A stretch of 64,000 nucleotides of DNA, taken from positions 78,961-142,960 of the forward strand of contig CADEFT010000018.1 in the NCBI GenBank assembly GCA_902826685.1, written 5' to 3'. The translations under genes were made by a program, and so were the position numbers. A model generated the notes under the pieces. That model did no database searches, was not told where the DNA came from, and saw only the letters and a list, made by a program, of their open reading frames with translations. The first letter of the stretch is position 1; each line of letters opens with the position of its first letter. Of this stretch, positions 53,011 to 61,225 are shown piece after piece. This stretch comes from an uncultured Acidobacteriota bacterium (GTDB lineage: Bacteria; Acidobacteriota; Terriglobia; Bryobacterales; Bryobacteraceae).

Positions 53011-54660
53011 ATGACCACCTTCGACTCCGGCACGGTCACCATCGAGGAATTCCTCGCCCAGGAAGCGGGCAAAGACCTGCTGCGCTTCTTCACAGCGGGC
53101 TCGGTGGACGACGGTAAGAGCACGCTGATCGGCCGTCTGCTTTACGACTCCCGCGGCATCTACGAAGATCAACTGGCTTCGATCCGCCAGAGCCGTGTGA
53201 ACCGCTCCACCGGCCCCATCGATTTTTCTCTGCTCACCGACGGGCTGCGCGCCGAACGCGAGCAGGGCATCACCATCGACGTTGCCTACCGCTACTTCTC
53301 GACGCCCAAACGTAAATTCATCATCGCCGACACGCCCGGCCACGAACAGTACACGCGCAACATGGCCACCGGCGCCTCCACCGCCGCGCTTTCGATCATT
53401 CTGGTGGACGCGCGCCTGGGCGTGCTGCCGCAAACGCGCCGCCATGCCGCCATCGCCGGATTGCTGGGCATTCCGCGCGTAGTGCTGGCCGTCAACAAGA
53501 TGGATCTGGCGGGCTACGATCAGGCCGTGTTCGAGAAGATCCGCACCGATTTTCTCGCCTTCGCGAGCAGGATGGGCTTTGAACACATCCAGCCCATTCC
53601 GGTTAGCGCGCTCGAAGGCGAGAACGTCGCCCGGCGCGGCACGGCGATGGCTTGGTACACGGGCCCGGCGCTGCTCGAACATCTCGAATCGGTTCCGGTC
53701 GCCGAGACGCGAGCCCATCCCGACCTGCGTTTCCCGGTGCAATACGTCAACCGGCCCAATCTTTATTTCCGCGGATACGCCGGCCAGATCGCCAGCGGCA
53801 GCCTGAGCAAGGGCGATCCCGTGCTGATCCTACCTTCGGGTAAGACCAGCCGCATCGCCTCGATCTCCACTTTCGACGGGGATCTCGAAACCGCGTCGGC
53901 GCCCATGTCGATCACCGTCACTCTCGAAGACGAGCGCGACATCAGCCGCGGCGACATGCTGGTGCATCCCGAGCGGCGTCCGGTGGCGGCGCGCACCTTC
54001 GACGCGCACCTGGTGTGGATGCATGAGGATCCGCTCGCGCCCGGCCGTTCCCTGCTGATCAAGCAAACCACGCAGCAGGTCACCGGACGCGTCACCGCCA
54101 TCCAGGGCCGCCTCAACCTTCAGACGATGGAGGATTCGGCGGCCCCCATCCTCGGGCTCAACGACATCGGCAAGGTGCGCATCGAAGCCAGCCGCACGCT
54201 GCTGTTTGACGCCTACCGCGCCAACCGCCCCACCGGCTCGTTCATTCTGATCGACCCGATCAGCAACGCCACGCTCGCCGCGGGTATGATCCTCGGCGCG
54301 GTGGACCGCGCGGCTCCCGAAGGTCACGTCACCACGTCCGAGCGGCTGCAGCGCAACGGCCACTCGCCGGCCCTGCTGGCCTTTAGCAACCGGGAACTGG
54401 CGCTGCGCCTCGAACGCCGCCTGTTCGATCACGGCTGCCAGGTGCTGGCGAGCGACAAGCCGGTAGCGCAGGCCGAACTCGCCTGGCAGGCCGGCCTCAT
54501 CGTCATCGCGCCCGAGATCGCCGACGCCAGGGTGCGCCAACTCGACCTCGTCCCGCTGCCCAAGGAAGAAGAAGCCGCCCTCGACGCCCTCATGGCCTAC
54601 CTGGAGCAGCAGGGCATTCTCGGAGTCATTGAACGCTTCGATAGCGGAGAAGGAATCTAA
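53011..54660 (+). CDS. cysN: Sulfate adenylyltransferase subunit 1 (CysN) with a degenerate APS-kinase-like tail
   Basis: A 549-residue GTPase. G1 is GSVDDGKST (30-38), G3 DTPGH (107-111), G4 NKMD (162-165), followed by two EF-Tu-like barrels. It uses GTP hydrolysis to drive APS formation by CysD. It is longer than plain CysN (about 475) and shorter than CysN-CysC fusions (about 630). The extra residues (about 440-549) can be aligned with the start of APS kinase, but where the P-loop GLSGSGKST should be the sequence is AFSNRELAL, so this domain cannot bind ATP in the normal way. No separate cysC is in the window, which agrees with the APS-type reductase that follows. Confidence 0.92.
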   Translation: MTTFDSGTVTIEEFLAQEAGKDLLRFFTAGSVDDGKSTLIGRLLYDSRGIYEDQLASIRQSRVNRSTGPIDFSLLTDGLRAEREQGITIDVAYRYFSTPKRKFIIADTPGHEQYTRNMATGASTAALSIILVDARLGVLPQTRRHAAIAGLLGIPRVVLAVNKMDLAGYDQAVFEKIRTDFLAFASRMGFEHIQPIPVSALEGENVARRGTAMAWYTGPALLEHLESVPVAETRAHPDLRFPVQYVNRPNLYFRGYAGQIASGSLSKGDPVLILPSGKTSRIASISTFDGDLETASAPMSITVTLEDERDISRGDMLVHPERRPVAARTFDAHLVWMHEDPLAPGRSLLIKQTTQQVTGRVTAIQGRLNLQTMEDSAAPILGLNDIGKVRIEASRTLLFDAYRANRPTGSFILIDPISNATLAAGMILGAVDRAAPEGHVTTSERLQRNGHSPALLAFSNRELALRLERRLFDHGCQVLASDKPVAQAELAWQAGLIVIAPEIADARVRQLDLVPLPKEEEAALDALMAYLEQQGILGVIERFDSGEGI

Positions 54661-54663
54661 ACC

Positions 54664-55335
54664 ATGTCGGGCCATGAAACTCTCACCGCGCCAGAACTGG
54701 TGGCGCAAATTCTCGCGCAGCCGGAGACGGCCTGCATCACCTGCAGCTTCCAGGTCGAAGACATGGTGGTGCTCGATCTGGCCCGCAAGGCGCGGCCCGA
54801 TATCCCGGTGTTGTTTCTCGAAACCGGCTATCATTTCCCGGAAACTTATGCCTATCGCGATAAGTACGCGAGTAAGTGGCAACTGAACCTGGTGAACCTC
54901 ATGCCGAAAACCACCCTCGCCGAGCATGAGGCGGCTTTCGGCAAGCTTTACGAATCGAAGCCGACGGAATGCTGCAACATCCGCAAAGTGGAGCCGCTGT
55001 TCCGCGGCCTGGCCGGATATCAGCTCTGGCTCACCGGCCTGCGCCGCGACCAGTCGCCCACCCGCGCCAACTTGAAGAAGGTGGAGACGCACGTTCTGCC
55101 CGACGGCAAGAGCCTGCTCAAGATCAGCCCGCTCGCCGATTGGACCAATCGCGACGTCTGGCAGTACATCAAAGCCAATGGCATCGAGCCGCTCGAGCTC
55201 TATGACCGCGGATTCACCAGCATTGGCTGCCAACCCTGCACCAGGCTGCCTGACGACCCCAACAATCCTCGCTCCGGACGTTGGGGCGGCAATAAGCTGG
55301 AGTGCGGCATCCACACCTTTTCGGAAAAGCAATGA
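54664..55335 (+). CDS. cysH: Assimilatory APS reductase (CysH, iron-sulfur type)
   Basis: A 223-residue reductase. Four cysteines for a 4Fe-4S cluster are present: Cys103-Cys104 in ECCNIRK and Cys189/Cys192 in GCQPC; the catalytic cysteine is Cys214 in ECGIH. The cluster cysteines mark APS reductases (as in Bacillus, Pseudomonas and plants) rather than E. coli-type PAPS reductase. It reduces APS to sulfite with thioredoxin. Its stop overlaps the TSUP gene start by 4 bp. Confidence 0.93.
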   Translation: MSGHETLTAPELVAQILAQPETACITCSFQVEDMVVLDLARKARPDIPVLFLETGYHFPETYAYRDKYASKWQLNLVNLMPKTTLAEHEAAFGKLYESKPTECCNIRKVEPLFRGLAGYQLWLTGLRRDQSPTRANLKKVETHVLPDGKSLLKISPLADWTNRDVWQYIKANGIEPLELYDRGFTSIGCQPCTRLPDDPNNPRSGRWGGNKLECGIHTFSEKQ

Positions 55336-56081
55336 CGCTCGCCGCCGGATTCCTAATCGCCCTGGTGATCGGCCTCACCGGAATCGGCGGAGGTGTGCTT
55401 ACTGCGCCTGTTCTGTTGCTGTTTCTGGGCCTGCCCGCTCATATTGCCGTGGGAACCGCGCTGGTCTTCGTCGCGGTGGTGAAGCTGTTCGCCGCTCCCA
55501 TGTTTCTGTTTCGCGGCGACGTGAACTATCGCATCCTGGGGCTGCTGCTGGCCGGTGGAGTACCGGGCGCATTTCTCGGTTCCCTGCTCATGAGCCGCAT
55601 GGCCAGTAAAGGTCTCGAAGGCCCGATGCTCATCCTGCTGGGGCTTACCATCGTCACCTCCGCGGCGGTCAATTTCCTGCGCAAGCAGAGCGGGACCACG
55701 GGCGCCGATAAGAGCCATCGCCTCCCGTTCATCAGTTTCCCAATCGGCATCGAAGTGGGCTTTTCCAGCGCGGGCGCCGGAGCTTTGGGCTCGCTGGCGC
55801 TCATGCACTGGACCACACTACCCGCCGCGCAGATTGTCGGCACCGATGTATTGTTCGGACTGGGCCTCTCGGTCTCGGCCGGCGCCATGCATTTGAGTCA
55901 CGGCTCGGTCGATTCCTCGGTGCTGCAGCCGCTGCTGATCGGAGGCATCCCTGGGGCCATGCTCGGAGCGTGGCTCACCAGTATCCTGCCCGGCCGCGCC
56001 CTGCGCAAAGCCCTTTCGGTGTGGCTGATCTGGCTGGGGGCCAACCTGTTCTACCGCGGATGGATCGCACTGGCCGTCTAA
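55332..56081 (+). CDS. TSUP (TauE/SafE) permease of the sulfur operon, copy 1
   Basis: A 249-residue membrane protein with about eight helices. The family motif IGLTGIGGGVLTAPVLLL is near residues 12-29, with a second-half counterpart in VGFSSAGAGALGSLALM. Overlapping cysH (ATGA), it probably carries sulfate in, or sulfite/sulfur compounds out, for the assimilation pathway. Bases 55343-55867 recur without a single difference at 57762-58286 in copy 2, while the last 214 bp differ at about 24 positions, nearly all silent. Confidence 0.85.
   Translation: MTLAAGFLIALVIGLTGIGGGVLTAPVLLLFLGLPAHIAVGTALVFVAVVKLFAAPMFLFRGDVNYRILGLLLAGGVPGAFLGSLLMSRMASKGLEGPMLILLGLTIVTSAAVNFLRKQSGTTGADKSHRLPFISFPIGIEVGFSSAGAGALGSLALMHWTTLPAAQIVGTDVLFGLGLSVSAGAMHLSHGSVDSSVLQPLLIGGIPGAMLGAWLTSILPGRALRKALSVWLIWLGANLFYRGWIALAV
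55343..55867 (+). repeat. 525-bp exact direct repeat, copy 1
   Basis: Compared base by base, these 525 bases match 57762-58286 exactly (offset 2419). The repeat starts inside the TSUP gene at codon 4 and ends at a C/G difference at 55868. Downstream of this point similarity drops at once to about 89 percent. Confidence 0.9.
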
Positions 56082-56539
56082 AATTGATTAATTGATTCTC
56101 CTTCCGGATGTCTCAACTTGTGGCGATTGTAGCGGATGTCAGTGGATGTAAGCTTGCTACAAAGGCAATCTTCCATTTCCAGGACAGATGTGGTGCAGCT
56201 TTATGGCGGGCTACGTGGATCGGGCATGACGGTGAAATCAAGCAAAAAGCGATCTTAGCAGTCGGTTGCGCGTACGATTTTAGTTTAATTGGAATTCATC
56301 AGTCGTCTATGACTTTTGGCATCATTGGCAATTAGCAATAATCGCAAAGCCGGCTGCCCTCAATTGCTGTCACAAATTTACAACTTAGTTGACATTCTTC
56401 CTTCATGGAGGCATACTTGGCCAGTTGGTTTCCAAATTTGGTCTGGCCTCCAGACGATATTTGGCCGGGCCTCTAGAGACGATGACATCCATGTTGTTCA
56501 ACTCACAGTTTTGCATTACCGAAAAAAGTGAGGTGCCAA
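56082..56539. other. 458-bp AT-rich gap without a convincing gene
   Basis: Between TSUP copy 1 and the cysteine-rich peptide gene the bases become clearly AT-richer and short open frames (up to 75 codons) lack SD sites, family features and good codon bias. The only structured element seen is a sigma-70-like promoter at 56389-56417. The composition step suggests that the insert begins close to the TSUP stop. Confidence 0.5.
56389..56417 (+). promoter_or_regulatory. Sigma-70-like promoter for the cysteine-rich peptide gene
   Basis: TTGACA (56389-56394), a 17-bp spacer, then CATACT (56412-56417): a perfect -35 and a 4-of-6 -10. It would give an mRNA leader of about 115 bases before the ATG at 56540. 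Confidence 0.5.
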
Positions 56540-56863
56540 ATGAGACTTGGAAGTTTGTTTCTTCAGCAAAGAAGACGTTTCCTCTTCGCTGTTCTTTGGC
56601 TGGTGTCCTTTGCTATAGCAGGTGCGGCGTTCACTCCGTCCGCAAACGCAGCGTGTGACCACGGCTACTGCCCGTATGGATACGACGGGTGGTGGACATG
56701 TGGCGGTACGTATTGCGAGTATCCACAACAGTGCCAATACTCCACGTGCAATCCACTGTCGCCGTGCACGAACTATGTTTACGGCTATCAGTATTTCTGC
56801 ACACCTTCCCAGTATTGTCCTTTCTTTCCAGGCTGTGTTAACAATTGCTGCCCGGGTATTTGA
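56540..56863 (+). CDS. Secreted cysteine-rich small protein (12 Cys in mature part)
   Basis: A 107-residue protein. ATG 56540 is preceded by AGGTG four bases upstream; a GTG at 56528 is the alternative. Residues 1-37 form a Sec signal peptide with an Arg-rich start and an ANA|AC cleavage site. The mature part of about 70 residues has 12 cysteines plus many Tyr, Pro and Gly (CDHGYCPYGYDGWWTC; CVNNCCPGI at the end). An even Cys count suggests a disulfide-knotted exported peptide; metal binding is the alternative. No family recognised. A strong GAGGAGG SD for the next gene overlaps its stop, so the two are cotranslated. Confidence 0.65.
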   Translation: MRLGSLFLQQRRRFLFAVLWLVSFAIAGAAFTPSANAACDHGYCPYGYDGWWTCGGTYCEYPQQCQYSTCNPLSPCTNYVYGYQYFCTPSQYCPFFPGCVNNCCPGI

Positions 56864-57397
56864 GGAGGAATGATTAGATGTCAAACAAATATTGGAATAT
56901 GTTTCTCGTTGCTGGCGCTGTTGGAGCATGGTATGTGGGCGTCAAATTGCGGTCGAAGCAAGAACCCGTGTACGCTCAAACAAATCCAGTAGCATATACG
57001 GCCGAAATGACGAGCCGAAGCTATGATGCGGCGGGCATTATGCTGCACTCCTGGACTGCCATCGAGGCTCAACGCAGCAACGGCTCGAAAGTCCTCGTCA
57101 AGGTGGCGATCGATGGGCAGCCTGTTGGAACCAAGCGTATTACGGATACAGTTGCAGGCAGAATTATCAGCGTGGACCCTCTGACTCAATCTCGCGCAAC
57201 CTTCAAGATGAACGAAGGGGAAGTGAACGTGCGTCGCTCACCCAAAGCGGTCTGTGACTCTCCACCCTGGTTCAAGGCCGATGCAGCCCCCGGACAAAAG
57301 CTACTGGGGTGGGACGTCACCCATTTCGTGGGTCAATTGCCTGGAGAAAATTTGCCGGCGGAATGGTGGGTTGCTCCCAGTTTGAATTGTTTGGCGA
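56858..57397 (+). repeat. Diverged direct repeat, copy A (unknown secreted-protein gene)
   Basis: Aligns without gaps at offset 6603 with 63461-64000, where the window ends. Homology includes the shared ATTTGAGGAGGA at the start, so it covers the SD and extends to the last codons of the peptide gene. Identity is lowest in the first 60 bases of the gene and highest in the last 130 (about 7 differences). Confidence 0.85.
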
Positions 57398-57618
57398 TGA
57401 AGACCAGCGTGAAGGGCCCTTCGAATACGGATGTCCTAACGGTGGAGAAGGTTACGCTTGGCGAACCGGACAAGAGCCTGTTCGAGATACCGGGTAACTA
57501 CGTGGAGCGGCGCCCTTCGGAGATTCTCAATCGAGCCTACCAAGAAGGAAAGATAGCAAGGCCGCCTGCCGCGAAGACCAGCACGGCCATGGATCAGGTG
57601 TATGACAGCCGGAAGTAA
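56878..57618 (+). CDS. Secreted or membrane-anchored protein of unknown function, copy A
   Basis: A 246-residue protein. Residues 6-22 are an uncleaved anchor or signal (FLVAGAVGAWYVGVKL), followed by RSKQEPVYAQ. The mature part is beta-rich: AEMTSRSYDAAG, VKVAIDGQPVGTKRITDTV, RIISVDPLTQSRATFKM, two Cys (AVCDSPPW and LNCLA) and near the end LFEIPGNYVERRPSEIL, a pattern seen in DUF4412-like periplasmic proteins. No family is assigned with confidence. It follows the cysteine-rich peptide by 14 bp with a shared strong SD; a second copy begins at 63481. Confidence 0.65.
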   Translation: MSNKYWNMFLVAGAVGAWYVGVKLRSKQEPVYAQTNPVAYTAEMTSRSYDAAGIMLHSWTAIEAQRSNGSKVLVKVAIDGQPVGTKRITDTVAGRIISVDPLTQSRATFKMNEGEVNVRRSPKAVCDSPPWFKADAAPGQKLLGWDVTHFVGQLPGENLPAEWWVAPSLNCLAMKTSVKGPSNTDVLTVEKVTLGEPDKSLFEIPGNYVERRPSEILNRAYQEGKIARPPAAKTSTAMDQVYDSRK

Positions 57619-57699
57619 GTGAGAATGTAGACCGCGTCTCCAGTGCGGGAACGTACCGCAGCGCCGACTTCAGATGTGGAATCCCCGAGGAGTGACGCA

Positions 57700-58500
57700 T
57701 TGCCGCTCCTCGGTCTCACTCTGTTCGCCAGCGTCATTTCAGCGCTGGCGTGCAGATCAGGCGCCGGATTCCTAATCGCCCTGGTGATCGGCCTCACCGG
57801 AATCGGCGGAGGTGTGCTTACTGCGCCTGTTCTGTTGCTGTTTCTGGGCCTGCCCGCTCATATTGCCGTGGGAACCGCGCTGGTCTTCGTCGCGGTGGTG
57901 AAGCTGTTCGCCGCTCCCATGTTTCTGTTTCGCGGCGACGTGAACTATCGCATCCTGGGGCTGCTGCTGGCCGGTGGAGTACCGGGCGCATTTCTCGGTT
58001 CCCTGCTCATGAGCCGCATGGCCAGTAAAGGTCTCGAAGGCCCGATGCTCATCCTGCTGGGGCTTACCATCGTCACCTCCGCGGCGGTCAATTTCCTGCG
58101 CAAGCAGAGCGGGACCACGGGCGCCGATAAGAGCCATCGCCTCCCGTTCATCAGTTTCCCAATCGGCATCGAAGTGGGCTTTTCCAGCGCGGGCGCCGGA
58201 GCTTTGGGCTCGCTGGCGCTCATGCACTGGACCACACTACCCGCCGCGCAGATTGTCGGCACCGATGTATTGTTCGGACTGGGCCTGTCGGTCTCGGCCG
58301 GCGCCATGCATTTGAGTCACGGCTCGGTCGATTCCTCGGTATTGCAGCCGCTGCTGATGGGCGGCATCCCCGGTGCCATGCTTGGCGCGTGGCTGACCAG
58401 CATCCTGCCGGGCCGTGCGCTGCGCAAGGCCCTTTCGGTGTGGCTGATCTGGCTGGGCGCGAACCTCTTCTATCGCGGTTGGATCGCACTGGCGATTTAG
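57700..58500 (+). CDS. TSUP (TauE/SafE) permease, copy 2 with a replaced N-terminus
   Basis: A 266-residue protein. The start is TTG 57700, with GAGGAG at 57687-57692 placed 7 bp upstream; this gives a new N-terminal stretch of about 20 residues (PLLGLTLFASVISALACRS) before the sequence joins copy 1 at codon 4. From 57762 to 58286 the DNA equals copy 1 exactly; after that about 24 of 214 bases differ, with only two amino-acid changes. The protein should be a working permease with an extra hydrophobic N-terminal segment. Confidence 0.8.
   Translation: MPLLGLTLFASVISALACRSGAGFLIALVIGLTGIGGGVLTAPVLLLFLGLPAHIAVGTALVFVAVVKLFAAPMFLFRGDVNYRILGLLLAGGVPGAFLGSLLMSRMASKGLEGPMLILLGLTIVTSAAVNFLRKQSGTTGADKSHRLPFISFPIGIEVGFSSAGAGALGSLALMHWTTLPAAQIVGTDVLFGLGLSVSAGAMHLSHGSVDSSVLQPLLMGGIPGAMLGAWLTSILPGRALRKALSVWLIWLGANLFYRGWIALAI
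57762..58286 (+). repeat. 525-bp exact direct repeat, copy 2
   Basis: Identical to 55343-55867. The left edge falls where the new N-terminus of TSUP copy 2 joins the old gene; the right edge is a sharp change to diverged but homologous sequence, as left by gene conversion or recombination between two older paralogues. Confidence 0.9.
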
Positions 58501-58502
58501 AA

Positions 58503-59888
58503 TTATGGCTCGGTTCCAATCGCGGCTTTGTATCCGGCCACCGCGCGGTGGTAGTCGGCCTTGGCGGCGATATCCCGTTGCGCCGATTCGATCGTCGCCA
58601 TTTCGCGAAGGTTCAGTTGGAACAGAGTGCCCTCTCCCAGTTCAAACCGGGTGCGTTCGGCATCCTCGAGTTCGCGGCTGACGGTGACCTCATCCGCAGC
58701 CACGAGCGTCCGCTGAAAGGCCGTCTGAACCGCCGAGGCGGCATCCTGAACCTCGGCCTTGATCTGATCGCGCGCAAACTGCTCCCGCTGGCGGATCTGC
58801 CGGGAGCGCGCTTCGGCCGCCGCCAACCGGCCGGTGGCGGACCGGCGCTGTAGAGGAAGTTCAAAGCTCAGGCCGGCTTTGAGTTCCTGCGGGCCGCGGC
58901 GCACGACACCGGCGCCCGATTCCGATGTGAATCCGGCAATGACGTCGATCCCGGGAAGCCGCTGATTGCGCGCGTGGGCGGCGTCGACCTGCACCTGCTC
59001 GCGCTGTGCCTCAAGCCGGGGCACCTCCGGCCGCTTTTGAAGCGCGGCCATCGTGTCGGCGCCCACCTGGCTTCCGGCCAGCGGAGCCGGAACGGGAAAG
59101 CCTTCCGGAAGCTGCTCGGGCAAGGGAAGGATCGAGACGCCCCGCGCGTCGCGATAGAACAGCGACAACTCGATGGCGGCCTGCTGGAGAATTCGTTCCG
59201 CTTCGACGACCTGCCCTTTTCGTTGCAGAACCGCCCGGCGGTTATCGGCGGCGTCGATGGCCGGCAGCAGTCCTCCCTTGACGCTCTCGTCAAGGAACGT
59301 CTGCCGGTTCTCGGCGATGGTCAAAACCGCCTGCGCCAGGCGGAAGCGCCGGCCGGCGGCCACCCAGTCCCAATATCTCCGGGAGGCGAGCAGGGTGATG
59401 ACCAGCCTCTGCTGTTGTACGGACAGACTGGCGATCCGCCTCCCGAGCGCCGCCTTGGAAAGATCCGCGCGACGTCTGTCGATGGCACGGTCGCGCAGCA
59501 GCGGCAGGCGCAGTCCCGTACGCCACTCTCCGCCCGACCGTGTGTCGAGTTTGCCGTCGTAAGGCGCATAGGTTCCCTCGCCCAACCGGTACCCGCCGAG
59601 AAAGCTCAGGCCCTGGAATGCGGTGGGCTGGTCGAAGCTGAAATCCCAACGCCGGTTGGTGTAGTAGCCGAGACTGTCGGAGTCGTAGCGCCCGCGAACG
59701 ACCAGATCGAACTGGCCCTCGGCCTGGAGCAGGTCCGCGTCGGCGAGGGGAATTTCCTCGAGAGCCGCCAGCAGAGGCGGATAGTGCCTTCCGACGGATT
59801 CCTGAAGGTCTTCGAGGGTCAAGGACTGCGCCCGTGCCGTGGGAAGAAAAGGAACGAGCAGCAGCATCAGGCCGAACATGACCGTCAC
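58503..59888 (-). CDS. TolC-family outer membrane efflux protein
   Basis: A 461-residue protein. GTG 59888 overlaps the HlyD stop (GTGA) and has GGAAGG 7 bp before it; an ATG at 59879 is the alternative. After the signal (LLLVPFLPTARAQ) come two OEP repeats of long helices with beta segments; GLRLPLLRDRAIDRRRADL (about residues 131-149) and LSFELPLQRRSATGRLAAAE (about 340) are the two characteristic strand-helix turns. It forms the outer-membrane duct of the exporter encoded with it. It converges on TSUP copy 2 with a 2-bp gap. Confidence 0.85.
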   Translation of the reverse strand: MTVMFGLMLLLVPFLPTARAQSLTLEDLQESVGRHYPPLLAALEEIPLADADLLQAEGQFDLVVRGRYDSDSLGYYTNRRWDFSFDQPTAFQGLSFLGGYRLGEGTYAPYDGKLDTRSGGEWRTGLRLPLLRDRAIDRRRADLSKAALGRRIASLSVQQQRLVITLLASRRYWDWVAAGRRFRLAQAVLTIAENRQTFLDESVKGGLLPAIDAADNRRAVLQRKGQVVEAERILQQAAIELSLFYRDARGVSILPLPEQLPEGFPVPAPLAGSQVGADTMAALQKRPEVPRLEAQREQVQVDAAHARNQRLPGIDVIAGFTSESGAGVVRRGPQELKAGLSFELPLQRRSATGRLAAAEARSRQIRQREQFARDQIKAEVQDAASAVQTAFQRTLVAADEVTVSRELEDAERTRFELGEGTLFQLNLREMATIESAQRDIAAKADYHRAVAGYKAAIGTEP

Positions 59889-61225
59889 TTGGCTCCCTTC
59901 CGCTTCACCGGTTGCTGCGAGTCGTCCGGACGCTCGCCTATGGACGGTGGAAAGCCGTTGAACTGGCGCCACAATTCGAAGCCGAGGGAAACGGTTTCCA
60001 GAAGCACCCAGCCCTTGGCCCGGGCCCCCTGGCGCAGGTATGCGGTGGAGGGCCACGGCTGATCGGTGGGGTCGGGTCCCACCAGGACGCGAAACTGGCC
60101 TTTCCCGTCGTCGCTGGCATCGACGAGCAGGACGCGCCCGCCGAACGTCCCCACGGCAACCGAGGGCCACCCGACGAATTGGACGGCCGGCCAACCCTCA
60201 AACTGAAGGCGCACGTGACGGCCTCGGCTGAGCAGCGGGACGTCGTTGCCGCTGACCCAGAGTTCGACGACCGGGGAAGTACTTTCCGGAACGAAGGCCG
60301 CGATCGTGTCGCCGGCTTTGATGACGGCGCTGCCCGGCTGCGCCATCAGGCGAAAAATGGTGCCGGCGGCGGGCGCCGTGACGGTCTGCGTCGCCTGCCG
60401 GTTGAGCCGCACTTCGACCGGCTGAAGCGCCTGCCTGGCACTGGCGAGTTCACTGCGCGCCGATTCTCGGGAGGCGCGGGCGTCCCGGACCAGGGCGGTG
60501 CCGGAATTCGTGGCGCGCGCCCGCTCGGCTTCGGCGGTCTTCTGGAAGTTCCGCGCCTCGTCGATCGCCGCCCTGGCCCGCCGCAGATCGGCGCTGGCGG
60601 TTTCGGCTTCGGCCTGCGCGAGTTCCAGTTGCCGCTGCGATACAAGGCCCTTGGGAAACAGCGCGCGATGCCGCGACAGGTTTTGCCGCGTAACGAGTTC
60701 ACGGGCGCCGGCCGCATCGAGAGCCTGCTCGGCGCCCCGGACGCGGTCCGAGGCTTGCTGGATGCGGAACTCAGCCGCCACCAGTTCATTCTGCAGAGAT
60801 TGTTCCAGTTCGAGAATCCTTTCTTCGAGCTGGGTTTCGCGCGCGCCTATGGCGCGGATGCGGTCCATGGCGGCGTCGCGCTCGGCCCGCAGCCGCAATG
60901 GAAGATTCGGATCGATGTCGGCGATCTCCACCACCGGATCTCCCTTGCGAACGCGCGTTCCCTCGATCACATGCCATTGCACAATGCGGCCTTCGACCGG
61001 CGCGTCGATGGACTGCTGCCGTTCCGGTGGCGTCAGCGCACTGACCCGGCCGGTGCCCGGCACGCTTTGCTGCCAGGGCGAAAAAATCAGAGCCCCTAAG
61101 GACACGGCCACCAGACCGCCGATGGTCCAGGCCATCACCCGCAGCGAGTTGGGCGTCTGAACCAGATCCCACTCGCCCCCGCCGGCGGCGGCTTCCAGGT
61201 GAATCGCCCGTTCCTTCCCGCTCAT
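59885..61225 (-). CDS. HlyD-family periplasmic adaptor
   Basis: A 446-residue membrane fusion protein. One N-terminal membrane helix (about residues 32-52) is followed by a lipoyl half-motif (IDAPVEGRIVQWHVIEGTRV, about 72-91), a long helical hairpin of about 180 residues rich in Ala, Arg and Glu, the second lipoyl half (VTAPAAGTIFRLMAQPGSAV) and a beta-barrel region. The end (GWVLLETVSLGFELWRQFNG) is typical of adaptors in three-gene ABC exporters. Overlaps its neighbours on both sides by 4 bp. Confidence 0.88.
   Translation of the reverse strand: MSGKERAIHLEAAAGGGEWDLVQTPNSLRVMAWTIGGLVAVSLGALIFSPWQQSVPGTGRVSALTPPERQQSIDAPVEGRIVQWHVIEGTRVRKGDPVVEIADIDPNLPLRLRAERDAAMDRIRAIGARETQLEERILELEQSLQNELVAAEFRIQQASDRVRGAEQALDAAGARELVTRQNLSRHRALFPKGLVSQRQLELAQAEAETASADLRRARAAIDEARNFQKTAEAERARATNSGTALVRDARASRESARSELASARQALQPVEVRLNRQATQTVTAPAAGTIFRLMAQPGSAVIKAGDTIAAFVPESTSPVVELWVSGNDVPLLSRGRHVRLQFEGWPAVQFVGWPSVAVGTFGGRVLLVDASDDGKGQFRVLVGPDPTDQPWPSTAYLRQGARAKGWVLLETVSLGFELWRQFNGFPPSIGERPDDSQQPVKRKGAK

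Noticed and set aside
56108..56531. Small open frames of 71-75 codons in the AT-rich gap
   Set aside because: They overlap each other, lack SD sites and show no signal, domain or codon bias.
56540..56863. Classic class II bacteriocin or RiPP precursor
   Set aside because: There is no double-glycine leader, no C39 peptidase in the ABC protein and no maturation enzyme nearby; the leader is a Sec signal peptide.
55332..58500. Insertion sequence or transposon as cause of the TSUP duplication
   Set aside because: No transposase, terminal inverted repeats or target-site duplications were seen around either copy.
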